64,000 bases of DNA from Anaerolineae bacterium (GTDB lineage Bacteria > Chloroflexota > Anaerolineae > Aggregatilineales > Aggregatilineaceae). Position numbers and translations under genes: made by a program. The DNA lies in NCBI GenBank assembly GCA_018432315.1, contig JAHDLB010000005.1, positions 1-64,000 on the forward strand, written 5' to 3'. The notes beneath the pieces were generated by a model. The model did no database searches. It saw nothing but the letters and a program-made list of their open reading frames with translations, and was not told the DNA's origin. Positions 8,754 to 18,248 of the stretch are shown one piece after another; positions within the stretch are counted from its first letter, which is position 1, and every line of letters starts with the position of its first letter.

Positions 8754-11141
8754 ATGTTGAGCCTTCAGAGTGCATCGCAGCATCGATTCGGGCGGATTCG
8801 CGAAGCTCTGCGCCCGTCTTGGATCGTCGCCGCCGGGATTCTGGTCTCCGGTGCCATCCTGGGATACGTCGCCCTGGGCGGCCCGGCAGCGTCCGTGCTG
8901 CGGTGGATCGCGCTGCTGCCGGCTGCGCTCGGCGCGGCCTATGGCTGGCGCGCCCGCCTGGCGGAACACCGCCCCGCGCCGGACATGGCGAGCGAGCTGC
9001 AGGCGGCCAACGACGCGCTGCGCCACCAGGTCGAGGACGTCTTCAAGCTGCGTGACCTCATGCTGGCGATCGGCGCCACCTTCGACCGCGACGCCATCCT
9101 CGACGAGATCACCAACGCCATCATGCAACTGCTCAGCTTCGAGCGCGGGCTGGTGCTGCTGCTCGATGAGGCCGAGAACGCGCTGACCTTCGGCGCTTAC
9201 AGCCACGCCGCGCCCGATCCCGACACCCAGTTCATGCTCGAACAACTCCAGGTCGATCTGGCGAACGCAGAGGACGACGCCTTGCTGAGCCGGTGGATGG
9301 GCGGGGAATCGATCCTCGTCACCGACCCGGCCCCCTATTTCCAGTCCCGGCTGGGGTGGCTCCTGGCCGCGTTCGACCTGCGCCTGTTCTACAGTGTGCC
9401 CCTGCGCATCGGCGACCGGCTGAAAGGCGTCATCCTGGCGGACAACACGCCGACCGGCCTGCCCGTCACCGAGGAGCAGCGCTCGCTGCTCGACGCGCTG
9501 GCGGCCAACATCGCCATCACGCTCGAAAACGCCTACCTCTACCAGCTCACCGATGACCAGCTCAACACCCGCGTTCAGGAGCTGCGCGTCCTCAGCCAGA
9601 TCGACCGCGAGCTGAATTACACGCTCAGCGTCGACCGGGTGTTGAACCTGACGCTCGACTGGGTGCTGCGCTTCACCGGCAGCCACGCGGCGGGCGTTGC
9701 CCTGGTCGATCAGGACCGCGGCACCATGCAGTTTGTCTCCGGCTACGGGTACGATCCGGCGCGCTGGGAATCCGTCCAGGGGCAAACCTGGTCGCTGGAC
9801 CGGGGCGCTGCCGGGCGCGTGGCGCGCAGCGGCGAGGCGGAGATCATCCCCGACGTCTCGCGCGATCCCGATTACGTCGAGATTCTGACCGGCACCCAGT
9901 CGCAGCTATCGGTGCCCGTCACGCGCGAGGACCGGGTGATCGCGGTCATCTCGCTGGAGAGCCGGACGCCCAACGCATTCACCGAGGAAAACCTGGACTT
10001 CGTCAAACGCCTGGCCGCGCGGGCCGCCATCGCGATCGACAACGCGCGGCTGTTCGACGAAACGGTGCGCGAGCGCCAGAAGCTCGAGGTGATCCTCAGC
10101 AGCACCGCCGACGCGGTCGTGGTCGCCGGGCACGACGGCAATCTGATCCTGGTCAACCAGGCGGCGCTGGCCGCGTTCCAGCTTTCGCCCCGCCAGGACT
10201 ACGTCGGCCAGCCCTTCGCCGAGGTGTTCGCGGACTCGCCCCTGCTGCCCTTCTACGAGCGCGCCCGGTCGATGGAACAGGGGCTGATCGAGGAGATCAC
10301 GCTCAACGACATGCGCACCTTCCACGCGAGCATCGTGCCCGCGCCCCAAGTGGGCTGGTCCATCGTCATGCACGACGTCACGCCGTTCAAGAAAACCGAG
10401 CAGCTCAAAACCGAGCTGGTCGCCACCACCTCGCACGATCTCAAAAACCCGCTGGGCGCTATCCTGGGCTACATGGACCTGATCAAGATGACCAACCAGC
10501 TCAATCCCCAGGGCGAGGAGTACATGAAACGCGCGCACCGGTCGATCGCGCACATGCGCAACCTGATCGACGACCTGCTCGACATGGCGCGCATCGAGAG
10601 CGGGATCACGCTGCGCTTCGGCCCGATTCACCTGCGCTCGCTCGTCCAGCATGTCGTGGATAGCCTCGCGGTCCAGGCCAGGGAAAAAGCCCACACCGTC
10701 GCCATCGAGATCCCGCCCGACCTGCCCGCGGTCTGCGCCGACGAGAGCCGCCTGGGGCAGATCATCGCCAACCTGCTGGGCAACGCGATCAAGTACACGC
10801 CGGCCAACGGCCACATCCAGATCCGCGCCGAGGTGCATGGCCGCTACGTCCAGATCGCCGTGCAGGACGACGGAATCGGCATCGGGCCTGAAGACCAGGC
10901 GCAGGTCTTCACCCGGTTCTACCGCGTGCGGGCGCCGGACACAGATCACGTCGAGGGAACGGGCCTGGGGCTGGCGATCGTCAAGAGCCTGGTCGAAGCA
11001 CACGGGGGGCAGATCGGCCTGGAGAGCCGCCTGGGCGAAGGCTCGACCTTCTCGTTCACCCTGCCGCTGCCGGACGACTGCACGATGAGCGACGCCTACC
11101 AGGGCGAAGACGAGCCGGAAACCGCGGAACAGCGCGCCTAA
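8754..11141 (+). CDS. Sensor histidine kinase (GAF-GAF-PAS-HisKA-HATPase)
   Basis: Order along 795 aa: two short hydrophobic stretches (about 25-60), a coiled linker, GAF 1 (about 95-260), GAF 2 (about 285-445), a PAS region (about 450-550), HisKA with phospho-acceptor His at about 561 (TSHDLKNPLGA), and HATPase_c with N box (NLLGNAIKYTP), G1 (DDGIGIG) and G2 (GTGLGLAIVKS). No receiver domain or response-regulator gene is nearby, so it is an orphan kinase. A TATAAT at 8688-8693 lies upstream. Its stop overlaps the converging gene's stop by 4 nt. Confidence 0.92.
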   Translation: MLSLQSASQHRFGRIREALRPSWIVAAGILVSGAILGYVALGGPAASVLRWIALLPAALGAAYGWRARLAEHRPAPDMASELQAANDALRHQVEDVFKLRDLMLAIGATFDRDAILDEITNAIMQLLSFERGLVLLLDEAENALTFGAYSHAAPDPDTQFMLEQLQVDLANAEDDALLSRWMGGESILVTDPAPYFQSRLGWLLAAFDLRLFYSVPLRIGDRLKGVILADNTPTGLPVTEEQRSLLDALAANIAITLENAYLYQLTDDQLNTRVQELRVLSQIDRELNYTLSVDRVLNLTLDWVLRFTGSHAAGVALVDQDRGTMQFVSGYGYDPARWESVQGQTWSLDRGAAGRVARSGEAEIIPDVSRDPDYVEILTGTQSQLSVPVTREDRVIAVISLESRTPNAFTEENLDFVKRLAARAAIAIDNARLFDETVRERQKLEVILSSTADAVVVAGHDGNLILVNQAALAAFQLSPRQDYVGQPFAEVFADSPLLPFYERARSMEQGLIEEITLNDMRTFHASIVPAPQVGWSIVMHDVTPFKKTEQLKTELVATTSHDLKNPLGAILGYMDLIKMTNQLNPQGEEYMKRAHRSIAHMRNLIDDLLDMARIESGITLRFGPIHLRSLVQHVVDSLAVQAREKAHTVAIEIPPDLPAVCADESRLGQIIANLLGNAIKYTPANGHIQIRAEVHGRYVQIAVQDDGIGIGPEDQAQVFTRFYRVRAPDTDHVEGTGLGLAIVKSLVEAHGGQIGLESRLGEGSTFSFTLPLPDDCTMSDAYQGEDEPETAEQRA

Positions 11142-11701
11142 CCGGCATTCTCGAACTGCGGCTCCCACTGGGCCGCATCCGGCGCGTCGAGCGCCGCCAC
11201 GCTCAGCAGCACCCGGCTGCGTGCCGCGTAATACACGATGTAAGGTGCGCCGGGCCGCATGCTCACGTCCGGCGGCGCGACATACGGCGCGAAGCTATAA
11301 TCCCCAACGACGTACGAAAACGGCAGTTCGGGCCGGTCCTTCTCCGTCAGGCGGATCTCCAGCACGCCCCGCACATAGCGCACCGGGTTCGGGCCGAGCG
11401 CGTCCGGCAGGAACATGCGCGCATTGACGTAAATCAGCCCGGCGAACAGCAGCAGAAACACCACCCCCAGGACGGTGAAGACGACCCCCACGGTCGTCAC
11501 GGCGGGGACGTTGCTGGTCGCGATCAGCCCGACCAGTTGGATCACCATCGCCAGCGGGCACAACAGCAGCGCCGCCGCCACCACCCCGGCGATCATCACC
11601 ATCCGGCGCTGTGACGGCGCGAGCCGCCCGGTGCGGTTGACCGCCAACTTGGCCGCCATCTCGGGCGAGGCGGGTTCGGGGCTGGTATTGGCATGGGACA
11701 T
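11138..11701 (-). CDS. Two-TM membrane protein of unknown function
   Basis: 187 aa with a basic N-terminus, two long hydrophobic segments (about 35-60 and 67-95) and a soluble domain of about 90 aa containing FSYVVGDYSFAPYV. I do not recognise the family. The ATG at 11701 is chosen because CGGAG lies 8 nt upstream and a TATACT -10 is at about 11741-11746 on the same strand. It converges with the histidine kinase gene. Confidence 0.6.
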   Translation of the reverse strand: MSHANTSPEPASPEMAAKLAVNRTGRLAPSQRRMVMIAGVVAAALLLCPLAMVIQLVGLIATSNVPAVTTVGVVFTVLGVVFLLLFAGLIYVNARMFLPDALGPNPVRYVRGVLEIRLTEKDRPELPFSYVVGDYSFAPYVAPPDVSMRPGAPYIVYYAARSRVLLSVAALDAPDAAQWEPQFENAG

Positions 11702-11818
11702 GGCGGGACTCCGGCACGTGGTGCGCATCAACTCGCCGCTTAGTATACCATGCCCGGCGAGCAGATCACTACGGCCGTCACGGGGCCGCGCGTTTTTGGT
11801 GCCGCCTGCCCGCACGGC

Positions 11819-11824
11819 TATAAT
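11819..11824 (+). promoter_or_regulatory. -10 element of the membrane glycosyltransferase gene
   Basis: Perfect TATAAT 35 nt before the GTG start at 11859. It supports that start over upstream ones in the same frame. Confidence 0.45.
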
Positions 11825-11858
11825 GATCCCGTCGCGTCCGCACCGTGGGGAGTCGTTC

Positions 11859-13118
11859 GTGTCCGCATCCAACCGCCGCCTTCTGCCGCTGGCCGTTTTC
11901 GCGCTGGCCCTCGCCCTTCGCCTGGCGCTGATCGCGCTCCAGAATACGGACGACCTCGCCAACTTCCAGACCGGCGACTACACGTTATACCGGATCGGCG
12001 GCGAGCATATCTGCGCCGAGGGCGACACGAGCAACAGTCTGTTCCTGGCCCGCCCGCCGCTGTTCCCGCTGCTGGTCTGCGCGCTGGGCACAAACGACCG
12101 CACCGTGCTGTTTGCCAACGCGATCACCGGCGCGCTGCTCGCCCCGCTGACGATCATCCTCGCGCGCCAGCTTCGCCTGGGGCCGCGTTCCGCCCTGGCC
12201 GCCGGGCTGATCGTCGCGCTCGACCCGGCCAGCATCGCCTACTCGGCGTTTCTCGGTGCCGAGCCGCTGGCGAACGTGACGTTACTGGTGATGGCCGTCG
12301 CCCTGCTGCACGCCACGCGGGCCGCGGAGGGTTGGCACGCGCCGGCCTGGGGCGCGGCGGCCGGGCTGGCGCTGGCCCTCTCGGTCCTGTCTCGCCCGGC
12401 GCCGTACCTGATCTGGACCGGCCTGTCCGCGTGGCTGCTGCTGACCTACCGCCGGTGGGCAGTCGTGGCCGCGTACGCGCTGGTGAGCGCCGCGGGCATC
12501 GGCGCGTGGATCGCCCACAATGCCAGCCAGTTCGACAACCCGACGGTGTCCAGCGTGGGCGCCTACAATATGGTGTATTACCGCGCGGCATCAGTGGAGA
12601 ACTGGGCGACCGACGACGACATGAGCACGATTTACGCCAACCTGGCCCGCCGCGTCGAGGAACGTCTCGGCCACGACACGGCACGCGTCGACGCCAACAC
12701 CCGCCACACCCATTACGCCGGCCCTGCCGCGCTGACCAACGCCATGATGGCAATCGCCATCGAAACCTTCACCAACCATCCCGCCGAATACGTCATGACG
12801 ATCCCGATCGGCCTGGGACGCATGTACGGCTACACCAACGTCCTGCCGGGATGGATGACCGTCTTCGAGATTCCGTGGAACGCGCTGCTGTTGATCGGGA
12901 CGGGGGTCGGCCTGTGGCTGGCCTTCCGGGGGCGTGAATGGCTCTTGTTCTGGGCGGTTGTGCTCGTCATCGGGTATTTCACCGCCGGGACGATCGCCGT
13001 CCAGACGTCCGGGCTGGACACGCGCATGCGGACCATGCTGGCGCCGTTCATGGCCGTGGCGGCGGTCTACGCGCTCGACCGGTGGCTGGCCCGTCGCCGC
13101 GCGCGGGCCGGGACCTGA
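11859..13118 (+). CDS. Polytopic membrane glycosyltransferase (GT39/ArnT-like)
   Basis: 419 aa with about ten hydrophobic segments. The first periplasmic loop, with paired acidic residues (FQTGDYTLYRIGG), resembles the catalytic loop of dolichyl-phosphate-mannose or ArnT-type GT-C enzymes, which use lipid-linked sugars outside the membrane. The GTG start follows GGGGAG and the TATAAT at 11819. The frame is open much further upstream, but that part is antisense to the previous gene and not hydrophobic. Donor and acceptor are unknown. Confidence 0.72.
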   Translation: MSASNRRLLPLAVFALALALRLALIALQNTDDLANFQTGDYTLYRIGGEHICAEGDTSNSLFLARPPLFPLLVCALGTNDRTVLFANAITGALLAPLTIILARQLRLGPRSALAAGLIVALDPASIAYSAFLGAEPLANVTLLVMAVALLHATRAAEGWHAPAWGAAAGLALALSVLSRPAPYLIWTGLSAWLLLTYRRWAVVAAYALVSAAGIGAWIAHNASQFDNPTVSSVGAYNMVYYRAASVENWATDDDMSTIYANLARRVEERLGHDTARVDANTRHTHYAGPAALTNAMMAIAIETFTNHPAEYVMTIPIGLGRMYGYTNVLPGWMTVFEIPWNALLLIGTGVGLWLAFRGREWLLFWAVVLVIGYFTAGTIAVQTSGLDTRMRTMLAPFMAVAAVYALDRWLARRRARAGT

Positions 13119-13124
13119 AGCGGC

Positions 13125-14375
13125 TCAGTCCGGCGGGCGCGGGCGAAAGCGCAAGATGCGCCCCTCTTGCAGCGACAGGTACAGCCAGCCCTCGTCACTG
13201 ACCACGACATCGACCGGGTGGAACGGGTAGAACCCCCTGCCCGCCAGCGAGTATTCGGGGACCGAGATCGTCTCGCCGTGCGTGTGCGCGGGCGCGATCT
13301 GGCCGACGTTCCCGGTCGGCTCGCCATCCGCAAACCCCACCGCGACCAGCGCGAACCCCGCCGGCTCGGCCCGGTTCCGCGAGCCATTCAGCGCCACGAT
13401 CAGCGCACCTTCCCAGTGCGGGAACGCGTCGTATGGGTAGAACGCGGCTCCCGACGGGCTGCTCTGGTGCGGGAACGTCAGGCGCGGCGCTTCGGTGGAC
13501 GCGCACGCCTCCGCATCGCCCGCGAAGCGGGAGTCCGGCTCGCGCTCGCCCACGCACGCCGGGAAGCCGTAATCCGCCCCGGCGGTCCAGCGGTTCAGCT
13601 CGTCCGGCGGGCCAGCCTCGCCAGCCGCCGCCGGGCGCGCCCGGTCCACGATCCACAGCTCACCCGTGTCCGGGTGCCAGGCGAAATCCGCCGGGTAGGC
13701 CAGGCCGGTGGCCTCGGTGCGCGCGTCGGACCCGTCGAGCGCGTAGCTCACCACGCGGCCCGGCTGCGGGTCCGCCCCCGAATCGCACGCGACGCAGTCC
13801 GCGCCCAGGCCCACGTACAGCCGCCCGTCCGGCCCGACGGCCACGCTCCCCGGCCAATAGCCCGTATCGGCGGCAAGATCGGCCACCAACAGCGTCTGCT
13901 GCTCGAAGACGCCGTCGCCGTCGCCGTCATCCAGCCGCAGCAGCCCACCCACCGACGACACGTACAGCGATTCCTCGAAGACCGCCAGCGCCACCGGCAG
14001 ATCGAGATCGCTCGCCACCCGGAACGGGTCGTCCATAAACTGGTCGCCGTCCTCGTCGCGCACCGCCCAGATCTCGCCGCGCGCCGTCCGCGCCATGTAA
14101 AGCGTGCCGTCCGGCCCGAACGCCAGCCCCATGATCTCCGGCGCGGCTTCGGGCGGGGCGATCCCGTCGTAGACGAATTCGATGCAGGTCGTGAAAATGT
14201 TGTGATAGGGAATGTCGTCCACGAAGCGGCACGGCGGGCCCTCGCCTTCTCTGCGGAGCGACTGCGCCTGGCCGGGCCGGCGCCGGGACGAGCCCCCGTC
14301 CTCGCCGCACGCCGCCAGCAGCGCCGCCACGATCACGACCGCCGCCGCCCACTTTCGTCCCACACGCAGGATCAT
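13125..14375 (-). CDS. PQQ-dependent sugar dehydrogenase-like lipoprotein (beta-propeller)
   Basis: A signal peptide with lipobox LLAAC gives an exported, lipid-anchored protein. The body is a glucose/sorbosone-dehydrogenase type six-bladed propeller with repeated blades such as LAFGPDGTLYMA, VAVGPDGRLYVGLG and VDVVVSDEGWLYLS. A DDGDGDGVFE segment resembles a calcium loop. The ATG at 14375 has GGAGGAG upstream. PQQ binding cannot be confirmed from sequence, so it may be a catalytic oxidoreductase or only a propeller. Confidence 0.78.
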   Translation of the reverse strand: MILRVGRKWAAAVVIVAALLAACGEDGGSSRRRPGQAQSLRREGEGPPCRFVDDIPYHNIFTTCIEFVYDGIAPPEAAPEIMGLAFGPDGTLYMARTARGEIWAVRDEDGDQFMDDPFRVASDLDLPVALAVFEESLYVSSVGGLLRLDDGDGDGVFEQQTLLVADLAADTGYWPGSVAVGPDGRLYVGLGADCVACDSGADPQPGRVVSYALDGSDARTEATGLAYPADFAWHPDTGELWIVDRARPAAAGEAGPPDELNRWTAGADYGFPACVGEREPDSRFAGDAEACASTEAPRLTFPHQSSPSGAAFYPYDAFPHWEGALIVALNGSRNRAEPAGFALVAVGFADGEPTGNVGQIAPAHTHGETISVPEYSLAGRGFYPFHPVDVVVSDEGWLYLSLQEGRILRFRPRPPD

Positions 14376-14516
14376 GCTGCCGCTCCTCCACACGCCGCCG
14401 CAAACCGCGCGATCATAGCCCGCCCGCCGCGATCGCGCCAGCGCGCGCGCCGTTCCGCCGATAGTGGCGCCGGGCGCGGCGTGTCTGTTACAATGCACCT
14501 GTCGCGCGGAGGTGTC

Positions 14517-15590
14517 ATGCAACGCTATCGTAACCAGGTCCTGGCCGGGCTGTTGTTCATGTCCACGGTCCTGATCGCGGTGATCGCGATCACCGGCGCG
14601 GGCGAACTGGCCGACCAACTCCAAGATTTCCCGCTGTGGATTTTCGTTCCGGTCTTCCTGCTCAAATGTGTCAACTGGGCGCTGCGCTACGTCGAGTGGC
14701 GCTACTTCCTGGGCGTCATCGGCGTGCGAACGGTGCGCCGTGGCCCAGCGGGTCCGGGCGAGCCGCCCAAGATCCGCGAGCGTGACAGCGCCGTGTTGTG
14801 GCTGGCCGGGCTCACCCTGTCGATCAGCCCCGGCAAGCTGGCCGAAGTGCTCAAGGCGCTGGTGCTCAAAAACCTCACCGGCGTGGATTTCTCGCGCGGG
14901 GCGCCGGTCATTTTCCTTGAGCGGCTGGTGGATGGGCTGGCCGTGATTCCGCTCACGACGGTCGCCCTACTGGCCGTAGGCGGGTCGCTCGACCGCGCCA
15001 GCGACCTGTCGATCGATTACGTGACGGCGGTCCTGCTCGGCACCACCATCGCGCTCGGCATCGGCATCGCGGTCATCCAGTACCGCCCGCTGGCGCTGGG
15101 GATCCTCGACCGGGTGCAGAAGCTGCCCGGCCTGCGGCGCCTCGAAAGCGCGATCCGCAACCTGTACGAGTCCAGTTACGACCTGGTCAAACTCCGCCAC
15201 CTGCTGCCGACCACCCTCCTGGGCGTGGGCGCCTACACCACCGACTGCATCGGGTTCTACCTGCTGCTGCGCGGCCTGGGCATGGACGGAAGCTGGACGC
15301 TGTTCGGGCAGGCGACCTTCATCCTGGGATTCTCGGTGATCGTCGCCTCGCTCTCGACGCTGCCGGGCGGCGCGGGCGGGCGCGAGCTGACCATCGGGGC
15401 GATGCTGACCGGCATGGTGGGGTTGTCCAAAGCCGACGCCGGAACGGCCACCTTCTTGATCTCGATCTTCCAACTGTGGGTGGGCGTGCTGCTCGGCCTG
15501 GTCGTGATCGCGCTGTTCCGCCACGTGTTGTTCCCGCCGTCGCTCGAAGCGGACGTGGCCGCTTACGAAGCGGCCCACCAGACCCGCTAG
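14517..15590 (+). CDS. Flippase-like membrane protein (lysylphosphatidylglycerol synthase TM family, UPF0104)
   Basis: 357 aa with about eight transmembrane segments. The family-typical block SISPGKLAEVLKALVLK is present in the loop after TM3, along with a late STLPGGAGGRE motif. Members act as lipid or glycolipid flippases or as the MprF flippase half; no synthase domain is present. The ATG has CGGAGG upstream and a TTACAAT -10 at about 14488. The MFS gene starts 11 nt after its stop, so the two form an operon. Confidence 0.8.
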   Translation: MQRYRNQVLAGLLFMSTVLIAVIAITGAGELADQLQDFPLWIFVPVFLLKCVNWALRYVEWRYFLGVIGVRTVRRGPAGPGEPPKIRERDSAVLWLAGLTLSISPGKLAEVLKALVLKNLTGVDFSRGAPVIFLERLVDGLAVIPLTTVALLAVGGSLDRASDLSIDYVTAVLLGTTIALGIGIAVIQYRPLALGILDRVQKLPGLRRLESAIRNLYESSYDLVKLRHLLPTTLLGVGAYTTDCIGFYLLLRGLGMDGSWTLFGQATFILGFSVIVASLSTLPGGAGGRELTIGAMLTGMVGLSKADAGTATFLISIFQLWVGVLLGLVVIALFRHVLFPPSLEADVAAYEAAHQTR

Positions 15591-15601
15591 GTTGACGGTC
15601 G

Positions 15602-16843
15602 ATGACGTCCTGGAAACGCACGCTGTACATTTCGGTCTTCGTCCAGCTCATCTCCGCCATCGGGATGTCGAGCATCTTCCCGTTCCTGCCGCTGTACATC
15701 GAGCACCTGGGCTCCAGCACCGGCATGAGCATCGAACTGCTGGCCGGGCTGGTGTTTTCGGTCCAGGCGATCACCATGATGATCGCCGCCCCGGTGTGGG
15801 GCGCCCTGGCGGATCGCAAAGGGCGTAAGATGATGGTCGAGCGGGCCACCATCGGCGGCGCGATCCTGATCGCGCTGATGGGGTTCGTCCGCTCGGCTGA
15901 GGAGCTGGTGTTTCTGCGCGGCGTGCAGGGCCTGGTGACCGGCGTGCTGTCCGCGCTCACCGCGCTGGTGGCCGCCAACGTCCCGCGCGAGCGGACCGGC
16001 TATGCGCTGGGACTGCTGCAGGTGGGCCTGTGGGCGGGCATGTCGGTCGGCCCGCTGCTGGGCGGCGTCGTGGCGGACCTGCTGGGATTTCGCGCCGCCT
16101 TCATCGCCACGGCCAGCCTGCTGGCGGTGGCGGGCGCGCTCGTGTTGTGGGGGATCGACGAGAAATTCGAGCCCGTCCCCAAGCCCGACGATGGCAGCCC
16201 CAACGGCTTCCTGACCGCCTGGAAGCACGTGATCCAGATGCCCGGCGTCCCGCTGACCTATGCCAGCCGGTTTCTCAGCAACCTGGGCCGGTCGATGGTC
16301 ATGCCGTTCGTGCCGCTGTTCGTCCAGGTGCTCATGTCGGAATCGGCCAAAGTCGCGACGATCACCGGCGTGGTGACCGGCTTCTCGGCCTTCGCCGGAG
16401 CGGTGAGCGCCGTCTACCTGGGCCGCCTGGGCGACCGGATCGGCCACCGGCGCATCATCATCGGGTCCGCGCTGCTCGCCGCGCTGTTCTATTTCCCGCA
16501 GGCATTCACCACCACCGTCTGGCAGCTTCTCATCTTGCAGGGGCTGACCGGCTTCGCCGCCGGGGGCATCATGCCCGCGCTGAGCGCCCTGCTCGCCCGG
16601 TACACCGACCCCGGCGAAGAGGGCGCTGTGTATGGCCTGGAAAGCTCAATCATGTCCGCCGCGCGCGCCATCGCGCCGATGATCGGCGCGGCGTTGGCCG
16701 GGCTGTTCGGCCTGCGCAGCATGTTCCTGGCGTCCGGCGTCATCTATCTGGCCCTGGCAGTGGTGCCGGGCCGCGGCCTGCCGGACCCGCGCGCCGTCCC
16801 CCGGCGCCCTATCCGCGAGCCGTCAGATCAACCGGCGAAGTAG
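15602..16843 (+). CDS. MFS transporter, drug-efflux type
   Basis: 413 aa with 12 predicted helices. The TM2-3 loop motif is GALADRKGRKMM and it recurs in the second half as GRLGDRIGHRR; the antiporter-type motif C (GLWAGMSVGPLLGG) is also present, which points to a drug/H+ antiporter. It sits 11 nt after the flippase-like gene. Its last 21 nt overlap the end of the converging glycosyltransferase gene. Confidence 0.85.
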   Translation: MTSWKRTLYISVFVQLISAIGMSSIFPFLPLYIEHLGSSTGMSIELLAGLVFSVQAITMMIAAPVWGALADRKGRKMMVERATIGGAILIALMGFVRSAEELVFLRGVQGLVTGVLSALTALVAANVPRERTGYALGLLQVGLWAGMSVGPLLGGVVADLLGFRAAFIATASLLAVAGALVLWGIDEKFEPVPKPDDGSPNGFLTAWKHVIQMPGVPLTYASRFLSNLGRSMVMPFVPLFVQVLMSESAKVATITGVVTGFSAFAGAVSAVYLGRLGDRIGHRRIIIGSALLAALFYFPQAFTTTVWQLLILQGLTGFAAGGIMPALSALLARYTDPGEEGAVYGLESSIMSAARAIAPMIGAALAGLFGLRSMFLASGVIYLALAVVPGRGLPDPRAVPRRPIREPSDQPAK

Positions 16844-18220
16844 GTGGCGCAGTTTGCGAAGCGGTGGCCTCAGTGGCGCGGGCACGCGCGAGACGAGCTT
16901 CCTGCGCATCACCATGTATCCCACACCGGATAATCGTTCGATCAGGTACGTGTCGTAAAACGTGGTCGAGTCGAATTCGGAGAGTTCCGCCCATGCCCAT
17001 CGACAGAGGTTCTCGAACAACTCCGAGTCCTCCAGATCGAATTTGTCGTACTGTCTTCCCCATCCAAACATGCGAGACCGCCGGGGTACCGCAAACCGGC
17101 GCCGGCTAATCTTGGCAGCAGCCTGCTCGGCGCTGCGCAACGGAAAGTGGCGGATCAGAAACCGATAGGGATAAATACGCTGATTCGGGAACAGTGCCCG
17201 GTGTCCCCCCGTCTCGACCAGCCTGACTGCGTGCCCCATTTGTTTCCAGCCTTTTACCTGGGTCAAATACCCTTGTGATCCGCGTAGCGCATAGTGTCGA
17301 AAATGCGCGGTCAAATCATCACCGGGCGAAAACTTCGTGTCAGACGGATAAAAGTTGATCGCGAGGTGGTTGATGCTATTGAACCCGGAACGGTCAGCGT
17401 GATAAACCGCGTCACGCATCGTCATGGTGGGCCACGGCGCCTCGCGCAGCTCGTCCATATCGTGCTCGATAATCCAGTCGGCATCGAGTGATATACTGAG
17501 TTCTTCTACACGCTGGAGCAACCGCTTGTGGTCGTACAATGCCAGCGGCCCGTCCGGTGGATAACGCTCAAGGCCGATCACCCCCTGCCCTCGCAGCGAC
17601 TCGGCGATCTCGTAGGTGCCGTCGCTCGACCAGTTGTCGATGATGTACACCTCCAGGCCCTGCGCCGCCGCATGACGAACCGACTGTTCGAGGATATCGG
17701 CTTCGTTGTAGGCGCGCATGATCGCCACCACGCGGAAATCATCCGGCGCGGGCTCCAGGCGGGGGCGGGCATTGTTAGCGATCACGGCCAGCACGCGGTC
17801 GCGCGGGCCGCCGCCCCGCGTCGCGGCGAATCCGGTGAAATCCACCTGCAGGCCCGCGTCGCGCAGCCGGTCCGCCAGCGTGTCCGGCGACCAGTCGCTG
17901 GCCGGGACCGCCACCAGAGCCAGCGGGGCGTGGTCCATCCACCCGCGCAGCCGGTCCAGCGACTCGAGCCACCGCTCGCCGCTCGCCGCGCCATCGACCA
18001 GCACGATGGATTTCCTCAGCAGCGAAGGCGCTGGGCCGTTCGCCGCCTCCGCGCCGGGCTCGACCTGCACGGCGATCAGGCCGGCCTTCGTGATGGCGCT
18101 CGATTCCGGGGGTGACGCCGGTTGGCCGGAACACCACAGCAGGTGGGTGCAGTCGAAGTGTCCCGCCAGCACGCCGGCGAAGGCCGCGATCGGGGATGTT
18201 GCAGCGTGGTCTGCCATCAA
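16823..18220 (-). CDS. Glycosyltransferase family 2 protein with N-terminal extension
   Basis: The GT2 core begins at about residue 160 (VVAIMRAYNEADIL) and carries the acidic metal-binding region (LDADWIIEHDMDE). About 150 N-terminal residues look Rossmann-like and have no motif I can name. The C-terminus is very basic, suggesting contact with membrane phospholipid. It lies 28 nt downstream of the sulfotransferase gene on the same strand, so it is part of a surface-glycan operon. Confidence 0.82.
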   Translation of the reverse strand: MMADHAATSPIAAFAGVLAGHFDCTHLLWCSGQPASPPESSAITKAGLIAVQVEPGAEAANGPAPSLLRKSIVLVDGAASGERWLESLDRLRGWMDHAPLALVAVPASDWSPDTLADRLRDAGLQVDFTGFAATRGGGPRDRVLAVIANNARPRLEPAPDDFRVVAIMRAYNEADILEQSVRHAAAQGLEVYIIDNWSSDGTYEIAESLRGQGVIGLERYPPDGPLALYDHKRLLQRVEELSISLDADWIIEHDMDELREAPWPTMTMRDAVYHADRSGFNSINHLAINFYPSDTKFSPGDDLTAHFRHYALRGSQGYLTQVKGWKQMGHAVRLVETGGHRALFPNQRIYPYRFLIRHFPLRSAEQAAAKISRRRFAVPRRSRMFGWGRQYDKFDLEDSELFENLCRWAWAELSEFDSTTFYDTYLIERLSGVGYMVMRRKLVSRVPAPLRPPLRKLRHLLRRLI

Positions 18221-18248
18221 GTCTCGCTTTCGTCGTGCAAATCAGAGT